Source of the DNA: Acridotheres tristis
Taxonomy: Eukaryota; Chordata; Aves; Passeriformes; Sturnidae
Direction of reading: 5' to 3'
DNA length: 64,000 bases
NCBI GenBank assembly: GCA_037013685.1
Contig: CM072889.1
Coordinates: forward strand, 16,997,976-17,061,975
Under the pieces are notes generated by a model that saw only the letters and a program-made list of their open reading frames with translations, was not told where the DNA came from and made no database searches. This document shows positions 13,677 to 23,363 of the stretch, piece by piece. How positions within the stretch are numbered: the stretch's first letter is position 1; each line of letters opens with the position of its first letter. The position numbers were made by a program, and so were the translations under genes.

Positions 13677-13803
13677 GGTTGGGTTTGTGTGGGCTGGTTT
13701 TGGGGGGAGCTCCAGGGGTTGGGTTTGTCTGGGCTGGTTTTGGGGAGCTCCAGGGGTTGGGTTTGTGTGGGCTGGTTTTGGGGGCCTCCAGGGTTGGGTT
13801 CTG
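13677..13803 (+). repeat. G-rich minisatellite, 38-40 bp unit, about 3.3 copies
   Basis: Three consecutive units (13677-13716, 13717-13754, 13755-13792) each start GGTTGGGTTTGT and end with CTCCAGG. They have lengths 40, 38 and 38 and are followed by a partial fourth (GTTGGGTT). Differences are a run-length change in the internal G tract and a few substitutions. The plus strand contains repeated G runs of three or more separated by 7-8 bases, which fits relaxed G-quadruplex patterns. Translation gives repetitive Gly/Trp/Val-rich peptides in several frames. These are repeat artefacts, not genes. Confidence 0.93.
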
Positions 13804-16800
13804 AGAGAAGCTGCCAGAAGCCATCCCCGTGTCTGATAAGATTCAGGTCAGCTCCAAGAGCCCATGGAGAATCATTCTGGAGCAATTTGTGAAGGCCTGC
13901 AGCCCTTGGGAAGGATCCATGTCAGAAATGTGTGTGGAGAAACCTGAATCCCTGCCCAGAGCAAAGCAATCAACAGTTCTAGCCCAGGAGAGGGCTGATA
14001 CAGAGATGGATTTCCACTTATCCTGAAATTAATGAACTGCAGCAGCTCTACAAAAAAAGACAGAAGCATGTAAAGGAGATTTAAGGTCAGAGGTCAGTGA
14101 CATCGCTCCAGGACTACCTTAAACTATGAACTTTGGGGACTTCAGAGAGAACCCAGAGTTCTGGTCACCAGAGGGGTGAACTCTGCAGGGCACTTACAGC
14201 AATTTGTGCCCTTGAAGATTCTCAGCTGAAGCCTCCCACTGAGCTGTGACATTTAATACTCTCATATGTATTGAAAAACCTTCTTGATATGCATTCCCAG
14301 CTCAGAATAAGCATTCAGATTGGGAAAGAAGAATTTCAGATACTGAAACTGTAAATGGAGATAACAGTTGAAAATGTCAGCTGCATCTGAAAGAAAAATC
14401 ATTTGACAAGATAGATTCATTAACTCTTCATTCTTCTTTGATAAAATGATTTCCCTTTGTGTTTTTCAGACATTCACACCTCTCAAATACTGGAACTCAT
14501 TAAGGTTGATTTTTTTTTTCTCTCTCTCCCCAAGAGGAAATTCATGTTTAAGCACCTGAAGAAAACAAATTGGGAGTTACAGGAACAGCTGTGAAGGATC
14601 TACTCCCAGGACACCACTCAGAAATAACACTGGAGGTGTTCCCATGCCTTGGCCTCCATTCTGACACTCCCCAGCACGGCAGGTACAAGAGGATGTCAAA
14701 AACAGGAAAGCAGATGACAGAGGAACCATTCCATCCCTCTGTGAGCCAGGGAAAACCAGGCACTGCAGCAGCCTGTCTTAGGATTGCTGGAAGTTGAATT
14801 CCAGTGGGATATAAATGAGCTGTTGCCAGCAAAGATGGAATGGAAACTCAGCACTTTCCACTTGGTGTCCCTTGTCCCCTGGGCTGTGAACAAATTGTCC
14901 TTGCTAAACTCTTCCTATGCATAAACCACCCTGGTACATGTAGAGCATGGAGTGGGTAAAGTCAACTCACCCAAAGATTTTGTCTAATAAGATCAACTTC
15001 TTTTCATTCTAATTATTACAGTCATTTCCCTGCAGAAGAGTTCCAAGTATGCTTTTTCCCCCCACCCCTGTATTTTCTCATGTCCTAAACTCACCATAGG
15101 AGTTGAGAATTATTAGTGGCCACGCTGGTAAAAAGTGAAATTTAGGCCAAATAATTAAGTTTATTGGCTGCAATGTCATATTGTGTAGCTCCACAATTAT
15201 GTCGATTGCCAAAGTGTAATTCAGGCCATACTGTCTGTTACAGTATAAGTCTTCTAAATCCCACATGATTTATGCTACTCATACTAAAAGTTTTGAATAT
15301 TCATAACAATCTTCACAATCTGTGGGCAAAATATACCCATAATAATTCACAAATCATTTAAAATAATTAGTACGTTGGAGGATTTTCATTCTGTGATCAA
15401 TAATTGAACAGTTAAAGGGGTAAAAATCTGTCAAGTGAATTATTCATGGTAAATCTCACCCACTGCAAGCAAAAACTTCAAAGAACAGAGCCCCATTCTG
15501 CTCCTCAGACAAGGAACAGTGGATTGCCAGGGCTGCAGATCCCATGGGGAAGAGTATTTGGTGAGAATCATATGACAAGTAAAATATTCAGAGTTAAATA
15601 GTCAACAGCAACTTCATCAATAAACTGGATTAGATGGCTCTGTGCCAATATTCTGCATTTCCATGTACAGAATCAAATCAGAGCCAAATTTAAAGATCCC
15701 ATTGGCAGACACAGGGAGTGCTGCCCAGCCACTCAACTCAAGCATTTTTGAGTCATTTGCTGAGCAATATAAAGTGTGAAGGCTCCAGAAAACAGAACCA
15801 AGGCTATTTTCATTAACAAATAACACTTCTTTGTTTTTTCAAGGTATCATTGTGCTACAGAGATGTAACAGAGGTTTTGAATCATTGTTTTAAAACCAAT
15901 TAACTAGTTTATGATTATTTTGTTTTCCTCTTCCAAGTGCTATTAATTGTCATTAGCTACTGATTAGATCAAGAGTACAAAAGTCTGGAATCCTGTGCTG
16001 GGGGGTCCAGATGTTTTTGGTTTTTTTTAACTGGAAAATAGTTGCAAATGTCAGTTATTAACATACAATTACATTTCAAAATTACATTATTAATAGAAAA
16101 ATAGCTTGCCAATGAAGATTAATAGAATACCATTAGAAGACATGGATTTTCTAGCTTTATTAAATCAGTCTCCTAGGAACAAATTGTGTTAGGAGAAGAT
16201 AATCTCACTGAATATTCCTGTGCATGTGTTGAAGATTATTTTTTATTAGCTCAATATATTAAGGCTAGAGTAATGTGCAAGAATTAGTATCCAGATTTCT
16301 TATCACAAGTGGTACAGAGCACCAAGGCAGTGCTCTGCAATGAGTGCTTTGCTAAGGAATATCTTATTCATGATTTAGAGAAGAAGAAAGATGATTGCAA
16401 TTTCTAAATTGCTAAATTCATTTTAGAAGAGAAAGAACACAGACAGGAAGCAGAAATGAAAAATATGTAAGGTCTGTATGGTATAGCACAGGGTATAAAT
16501 GAATCACTACATCTCTGAAAGCAGAGAAGTTTCCCCTCACCTGACCTCTATCTAGTCACTCCGAGGAGACAGAAGAAAATGATGGATCTTTCCTCATCCT
16601 TACTATTTTCTGTTTCACAGTCTGGAACAAAAAAGATGAAATCTCATGTGATGAGATTTTAATGTCATGAAATATGAAAGACAGTTAAGACAGGAATCCT
16701 GATCTGATACCTGAAGACTCTAAAGCACAATTCTCCAAAGCTCAGTGTAATAGAGGATTTCGAAATGCTTGTACGTAATTTGTTCCTCTGTTTCTGTTTT

Positions 16801-18320
16801 GGAGGAAATAGAGCTTGCTCTTATTTTAATAAATTCACTTACAGGCTAAAAGGAAGCACCAGGAACAGGGGGTTTAAAGGAGCATTGGGAATAGCTGCTT
16901 ACAACAATACAGCTAAAATAAAACCTGAGAGGTGCTGAAATGCAGACTCTTTGCTCAGGGCTTAACCAATACTTTAGAGTTGGCACCTGTGACAAATCGG
17001 TTCTGGATTATTAGTCAGACTTCAGGCTATTGTTGGGGCATCAATCTCTCATTCTGTGGCATCTGCTCATTCACTAACCTGTACAGCTTTGTGTCAGAAA
17101 GTCAATTTTTGTCCAAGGATTTGATAGATGTTAATGTGATTGTTTCAGCCTCCATCCTTTTGTTCTAGTGATGATGGCTCAAGCTTTACTCTGCAGAATC
17201 TTTTAAGACTGAAGCTTGATTGGATAATAAGGTACAAGTTTTGAGTTCATCTCCTCTTCTGCCAAAGAAGAGATTTCTCTGCTTCAGACACAATTCAGCC
17301 AGCAAAACCCACAGAAAATGAGTATAATTTCTGCCTGTGCCAAGCTGTTGTGTTGTTGGTAGTTGTTCTGTGATGGAGTGTGGGGCTGATGGATCCCCCT
17401 TGATGTCTCTGTGGCTCAGGACATTGCTTCTGGATTTAGGTTTATTTTATCTTTGCATTATCTTTGCTCACACTTTTATAGTAAGAGTGATAAGACATGT
17501 TTTGGAAATGTTTGACTTAAAATAGGATAGATTTTACAAGCTTTTACTTGGGTTACCCTAACTATAAGAATATGGCTTAAAAAGAAAAAAGATGCTTCCC
17601 ATTCTTCTCTATTATCACCCATGAATTAATTTCTGGTTTTAGCTATAAATACCAGTTGAGAGATATTTGATTAAATGACTAACCAAGCATTAACGAATTT
17701 TCATTACTCTACGAGGTAAATTAATATATTAACATAAGATTCTTTATGATAACTCATCACCTTTTAAAAACACAGTCTATATCCCAATTATTTTTTAAAT
17801 CAGCACTGTAAATGATAACTCATTTTAATGCTCATATTAGGCACCGTGGAATCAAAATCAAAAATGTATAGTGGCAAAATAAACCTCACTTGAAAATGAG
17901 ATTTGCAGTTAGACAAATTATGCACCTGATGGAATTATTTTCTAAAAAGTGAAGAATTCATCTTTAGATTTTTAAGGAGGGGAAACTTATTTCATATGAA
18001 ACGATGCTCCCTGTAAAACTGTAACACACAGAATAATTTTAGTTTTCAAAATGTCTCAAACAGGGTGAAGGGGTTCCTGTTGAATGTGTGGCACAAACTG
18101 CAGCTCCATGATAAAATTGATATCTGTCAGGTGCTATGATCTCCCTATTTAGTATTCCTGCTCTTACAGGTCTGTCAAACACAGGATGGACCAACAAAAC
18201 CTAATTAGCTGTTTAAACTCATTGCTGGGCCACGTTTAATCTTGAGCTTGTCACATTTAAATTTCTTTAAACCTTAATAATATTCAAGATCATGCACTCG
18301 TGTTAAAGGCAACATGTGTT
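13804..18320. other. Non-coding DNA, GC-richer at 13.8-14.9 kb, otherwise AT-rich
   Basis: No gene is recognised. The first kilobase is GC-richer and has overlapping short open frames on both strands (for example 94 codons at 14548-14832 minus and 75 codons at 14570-14797 plus). Open frames on both strands point to composition rather than coding. From about 15 kb the sequence is AT-rich with many ATTA/TAAT-like homeodomain cores, which are expected by composition. No transposon was recognised. Confidence 0.6.
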
Positions 18321-18365
18321 TGAGCCATAATGAATGGCTGATGGGGAAGTATTCATTATGACTCA
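18321..18365. repeat. Strong inverted repeat (15 bp arms, 15 bp spacer) with AP-1 motif
   Basis: The left arm TGAGCCATAATGAAT (18321-18335) pairs with the right arm ATTCATTATGACTCA (18351-18365) at 14 of 15 positions. The single mismatch is at the fifth pair in from the outer ends. The spacer is 15 bases. The right arm ends with TGACTCA (18359-18365), the AP-1 (Fos/Jun) consensus, and the left arm carries the one-base-off TGAGCCA. The arms are not part of a larger recognisable transposon, so this may be a regulatory palindrome or a relic of a small inverted-repeat element. Function is inferred only. Confidence 0.85.
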
Positions 18366-21058
18366 GACAACTTTTTTTCTTTATTTGTCCAGGTCACTCA
18401 TTTATCTTTTCGATAAGATTTATGAGGTTGTTTTACTCAAACCAGTGGAAAACTAAAAACTAATAACTTGTTTTGCATTTCATATGCTGCTAATTTAGCC
18501 CCATTCTTGATCACTAATACCATAATTTTCATGGTATTAATAATTAATGGATTAAATCCACCTGAAACATGATCCACCTGAAAAGAAGTGCTTAACTTAA
18601 TACAAATATTTAATTTGTATTTCACATTAAGCATATAGACTAGATTAATTGCATTCAGAGACAAAAATACAGTGGAAAAAACTACTGGAATTTCATAACT
18701 TCTTTATAAATATTTTTCAAGGAAACTTTAGATATGAAGCTACTTTAGTTGTCAATATCAGGAGGTAAAAACCCTCTGCAATACAGAGATATTAAGAATT
18801 GCCATAATTTACCATTTGTATCTTTGATTTCACACTCTGAAAAGCAGCTGCAGATGTTTGCTACTCTGAGATGTGCTCCCAGTCCATTTCAAGCATTAGC
18901 AATTTAATAAATGTTATTATAAAAACATGTTGTTAAGAAGCAATGGAAAGTCATACTAGAAATAGAGCAGTGGTTCCTATATAACACTTGCATTAAAGTT
19001 TTCTACAGAAAGTGGATGTAGAAATTCTTGTTGGAGGGAAATTGAGCAATTAATTTTCAAGGCTCCTGAATGCTTTTGTCAAACAAAGCTGGGGATGCAG
19101 AAAACAGGCAAGAAACGCCTTGACAGAGTTTTTTGTAGAGAACTAAGGATGAACTACACCAGAGCTGTGCCTCCGTGTGGGACACAAGGATCAGACTTGG
19201 GCAGATCCTGAGAAGGATTTTTGCAGGAACATCCCTGATGTTCCCAGATGGTTTTGAGCAGCTGAGCCTTAGAGCTCGAGTCACAAAAAATCCAGGCTGG
19301 GGCACCTGGACAAACATTGCAATGCCACATGAAATGCAGCCACACTCCTAAGGCTTGTCCTGGTGTGAATTAGCAGTGCTAATATAACATAAAAAGGCTA
19401 TTTCCTCTTTCTCTAGACAGCTCCTAAATAAATATATGCCTGCAAAATTTTCAAGCTCCAAAAGCATGAATACCATTAATGCCTTGTGGGGATTGTGCCA
19501 AGAGAAATAAATTTTAGACAAATACTTTGTATATTCACCAACCCTACATATCCCCTATCATGTGTCACATAAAACCATTAAAAGACATAAGGGGTTATCA
19601 AGAAGGAGATATTTTTCTCTTTTTCTGATGAGGTAATAATATTGTAGATCATTTTGGATGAGGAGATCTACAGGATGGATGGATGCCCTGCACAGGGCAC
19701 GTACAAAAAATGTGAAAGGGGATGGTAAAAAATAATAGTGTTGCACTAATTGAAATCCATCATTAGATATTTTTGCCTTAATGAAATTAGTTCATGTATT
19801 CTACTGCAGGATCTTAAAGGGAAGAAAAATATTGTGATATTCTAAGTTAGGCAAGGAGTATCTGCTCAGAAGAGAAATGCCTGCAATGAGATCTCTTCCA
19901 ATAAGTTCAGAATTCATATTCAAAATGAAAAATCAGAGAACATATGTATTTTGGCATGCTATAATTAACGAGTCTTTGGTATTGATAGCAAGGTCAGATT
20001 TTTTCATGTTTCATAAATCTCTTTAAATAAGAAAGAAAAGGCAACAGCTAAAATAATTTTTTGTTCTTCAGTTCTCTGTGATCTGAATGGAAATTAGCCA
20101 AAAAAAAGTGTCACCATTAATCCTCTAAATCTTAACCTAAACTTTCCTGATACACCTAATATTGTGAATTTGAACAACAATAACTTACACTCAATGTTAT
20201 TGACATACATGTTATGACAGAAGCCTAATTTTTGATTTAGACACTACTAAACTAAACAGGAAGACACCTCCATGAGATGCTGAGTACTTTATTATTTTCC
20301 CCTCTATTTTTCATTATCTGCCCTGATTAAAGAGGTCGATTCCTATCCTAAAAATGATGCAGAGAGAATAAATTAATAATTTGCTGTGTCAATGCAATTC
20401 TTTTTAAGTGACAAGCTGCAAGTCCTTTTACACAGCTTTGCTGTCCAGATGATAGTACCCAATTTATTCAGGTTATCACATTTTCTAAGCTGTTACCCCT
20501 CTGGCAGCTATCACTCTCCATCAGAATCATAGGCCTAAACCAATACTTGATTATTTCTAGACATTTAGGCAGCTGTCCTGTTGATGTGATTTCAAATGAG
20601 ATTTATTCCTTCTAACAGAAGACCCAGTGTTGATTCACTCAGCTTTATGGTCCTGTAATCAGCAGGAAGCAGCTATCAGGTAGCCTCCATTTTATTTAAA
20701 CTGCACTGACTAGCTCAGCTCATGCTTTTCTTCACTAAATATAATGAAAATATGGAGTGAATAATTTTCCTAGATGATTGCCCCATTTAGATGCTATGGG
20801 GTTGGTAAGAAGATGACCTAAAGTAAAATTCTGAATAAAGTCTGTGCTAAATGTATCTCCAGTTTGACTTTAAGGCTGGATATGGACTGTTTAAAAGTGT
20901 GACTAAAATAAAAAATAAAGTAATTGAAACATTTATTGTGTCCAGTGCTGTCAAGTCCCCTCCTATTAGTAAGAAATAGGATATGTAACAATCATAGCAT
21001 TTTTCTTTTATTTTTTTGCATTTAAATCCATTCACACATCTCTCTTGTGCCATTTACC
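18366..21058. other. AT-rich non-coding DNA, no gene recognised
   Basis: No exon or transposon is recognisable. A 9 bp hairpin lies at 18515-18539 (TAATACCAT, 7-base loop, ATGGTATTA), a size expected by chance in 64 kb. A slightly GC-richer patch at 19050-19350 has overlapping minus-strand frames of up to 86 codons without motifs. Confidence 0.65.
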
Positions 21059-21145
21059 AAAGAACCATGGAATGGTTTGGGTTGGGAGGGACCTTACAAA
21101 CCCCCCAGTTCCAAGCCCCCAGTTAAACTATCCAACCTGAAAACT
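21059..21145 (-). mobile_element. CR1 LINE 3' end, truncated, antisense
   Basis: Read on the plus strand, this starts with CCATGGAATGGTTTGGGTT followed by GGGAGGGACCTTAC and a C-rich GTTCCAAGCCCCC. This is the reverse complement of the characteristic avian CR1 3' UTR end (AAGGTCCCTCCCAACCCAAACC...). Only about the last 85 bases of the element are recognisable. The 5' part is lost, as is typical for CR1. The usual eight-base terminal repeats are eroded. It lies about 400 bases upstream of the 30 bp minisatellite. Confidence 0.85.
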
Positions 21146-21540
21146 TAATGCACAAAGCCATTATCTGCTCTATTTAGGACATAAAAAAGCCATAAAATCA
21201 TGTTTCCCTCTTGTGCAGTGAGCTCATACCACTGAGGCTGAGCTGGATGTTCAGCTGGCTTCATCAATAAAAATGTCACAAAGAAAGCACCACAGTGGTG
21301 CCACAAGATTTGTGTTTATGGTTCATGCAGCTGCTCCAAGGAGAAGGCAGGAAGTCACAAACGACAGAAAGAAGCAAACCAGGGTATTGGAATTGTGTAG
21401 GATTTCTTTGGGCCCAGACTAACTGTACGAGTTCCCTGTTTTAAGTCCAGCTTTTAGTGCACTCCCCCTCTAAACCAGCTTGGTGAATTAGATATTCTTC
21501 CTCAAGTGTCACGTGTGAATCAAGGAGCAACAACCCAACT
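21146..21540. other. Short unique stretch between CR1 tail and minisatellite
   Basis: No gene is recognised. A minus-strand frame enters from the adjacent 30 bp array and ends at 21441. Its non-repeat tail of about 35 residues resembles nothing known to me. No further repeat was seen. Confidence 0.55.
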
Positions 21541-22155
21541 GGAAAAGGGGCCATGGTCTCCTGATCACCTGGATGAGGGGTGATGGTCTCCTGATCACCT
21601 GGATGAGGAGTGATGATTTCCTGATCACCTGGATCAGGGGTGATGATCTTCTGATCACCTGGATGAGGGGCCATGATCTCCTGATCACCTGGAACAGGGG
21701 CCATGGTCACCTGGAAAAGGGGTGATGGTCTCCTGATCACCTGGAACAGGGATGATGATCTCCTGATCACCTGGATGAGCGGTGATGATCTCCTGATCAC
21801 CTGGATCAGGGGTGATGATCTCCTGATCACCTGGATCAGGGGCCATGGTCTCCTGATCACCTGGATGAGGGGTGATGATCTCCTGATCACCTGGATCAGG
21901 GGCCATGGTCTCCTGATCACCTGGATCAGGGGTGATGATCTCCTGATCACCTGGATCAGGGGCCATGGTCTCCTGATCACCTGGATCAGGGGTGATGATC
22001 TCCTGATCACCTGGATCAGGGGTGATGATCTCCTGATCACCTGGATCAGGGGCCATGGTCTCCTGATCACCTGGATGAGGGGTGATGATCTCCTGATCAC
22101 CTGGATCAGGGGCCATGGTCTCCTGATCACCTGGATCAGGGGTGATGATCTCCTG
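21541..22155. repeat. 30 bp minisatellite, about 20.8 copies, E2-box per unit
   Basis: The unit is GGATCAGGGG, then TGATGATCTC or CCATGGTCTC, then CTGATCACCT. There are twenty units plus a 23-base partial copy. Unit 6 (21691-21712) has an 8-base internal deletion, so the array has two phases. From unit 10 (21803) onward the two centre variants largely alternate, which suggests a 60 bp dimeric expansion unit. Each unit junction up to unit 20 carries CACCTG, an E-box of the type bound by ZEB/Snail/E-proteins, and nearly every unit has the palindrome TGATCA. Because 30 is a multiple of three, frames of 229 codons (minus) and 239 codons (plus) stay open with 10-residue repeats. These are artefacts. 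Confidence 0.97.
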
Positions 22156-22933
22156 CTGTCATTTCCTCATCTCTCCCTACCAGAGGGGAGGACTGGAGTC
22201 ACTGGACCCCCACCCAAACCATCCTGCTGCACTTTGGAAAGTCGTGGCCATTTTTCACTTTACATTCCTCTCACCTGCCCAGGGCCACCAGGAACAAAGA
22301 GCCAGCACAGGAAATCTGCACTGCAACATTCCAGGCCCATATTCAGGCTTCTAAAATTACCACAAAAATCAAATAGCATGTGCTTTAGAATACACCATGC
22401 TTCTTGGACAATTTCATCATAATTTGTCATTCATTCTGAGATATTCATTTGTCTAAAAGCAATTAAAGCTTAATTGCTGCATAACCTGAATAATTTAGAA
22501 ATGCAAATTAGGATAGCAGGCAAGCAAGTATGTGTTCATTAATTTCTTTGTTATCACCATCTGTTTAATTAAAAAAATGAGTTTTACTGAATGACAGCTT
22601 GCTAACTATATAAACGTTTCCCTTAATTGAAAATGTCTTTTGCAATTGAGGTCAGCATCTGACAAAAATTGTTTGAGCTTTTTCAAAAAACATTTTCTCT
22701 AAACAAATTGTTGTATTTTTAAATTCACATTAAAAAACATTGCCAACATATGCAGTGTAATTCAAGAAATGACATCTTCACTTCTTAATGCAAAGTCATA
22801 ATTTTAGAAAAAAATCAGTGCTTTGGAAAAGTGATGGTTATTACATGAAAGGTATATGTGATTTATCATCTTTATTATAGATTATTTTGAAAACTTTTAT
22901 AAAATCCTGACTCAAAGTATGAATACCTCTGGC
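22156..22933. other. Non-coding flank of the minisatellite
   Basis: The first 250 bases are GC-richer unique sequence, and the rest is AT-rich. The open frame crossing 22156-22422 is the non-repeat extension of the array frame and shows no motif. No transposon was recognised. Confidence 0.6.
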
Positions 22934-22953
22934 AAAAAAAAAAAAAAAAAAAA
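22934..22953 (+). repeat. (A)20 homopolymer
   Basis: A perfect run of 20 A. I find no retrogene body immediately upstream and no flanking direct repeat, so it is annotated as simple sequence only. It lies about 200 bases before a sense CR1 tail but is not part of that element. Confidence 0.92.
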
Positions 22954-23164
22954 GAAAATCATCTGAAAAGGAAGGAATGTTTCAAAAGATGGAGCATATG
23001 ATGCAGTCTTTTTGTTTGGGAAATAAAAATAAAGTAGATTTTCAAGTAGCATCTTTATGAAGAAGCAAGTTCTGTACACAAATATAGAGCTCTTCATGAC
23101 TAATATTTATCCAACTCCTTTTATTCCATCTAGTTTTGTTCCAAATACCTTCACTCCATCTGTA

Positions 23165-23363
23165 GCAGGGTGGGCAGGGCTGGCACAGGGTGCCCAGAGC
23201 AGCTGTGGCTGCCCCTGGATCCCTGGAAGTGTCCCAGGCCAGGTTGGACATTGGGATTGGAGCACCTGGGACAGTGGGAGGTGTCCCTGCCCATGGCAGG
23301 GGTGGCACTGGATGGGCTTTAAGGTCCTTCCAACACAAACCATTCAGTAATTCTATGATTTAT
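23165..23363 (+). mobile_element. CR1 LINE 3' UTR, 5'-truncated, sense
   Basis: The sequence contains, in order, the avian CR1 3' UTR landmarks: GGGTGCCCAGAGCAGCTGTGG, a CCCTGGAAGTGTCCCAGGCC block, AGGTTGGACATTGG, GTGGGAGGTGTCCCTGCCCATGG, TTTAAGGTCCTTCC, AACACAAACCATTC, and a terminal ATTCTATGATTT. The last is the remnant of the eight-base end repeat typical of CR1. No reverse-transcriptase coding part remains, so the copy is 5'-truncated and cannot move by itself. Overlapping open frames of 97 and 98 codons on opposite strands are artefacts of this GC-rich element. Landmark similarity is high, so this is one of the better-preserved copies here. Confidence 0.93.

Noticed and set aside
13426..13836. 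136-codon open frame with a hydrophobic middle
   Set aside because: Its end is translated G-rich minisatellite. The hydrophobic segment comes from T-rich DNA and is not evidence of a membrane protein.
18515..18539. 9 bp AT-rich hairpin (TAATACCAT / ATGGTATTA)
   Set aside because: It is within chance expectation for AT-rich sequence of this length.
21541..22155. CRISPR-like array of ~30 bp repeats
   Set aside because: Units are directly adjacent with no unique spacers, and the genomic context is avian. It is a minisatellite.
21441..22422. Long open frames (229 codons minus, 239 codons plus, 143 codons minus) with 10-residue repeats
   Set aside because: They are created by a 30 bp tandem repeat with no stop in several frames on both strands. 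No domain, and non-repeat ends match nothing known.
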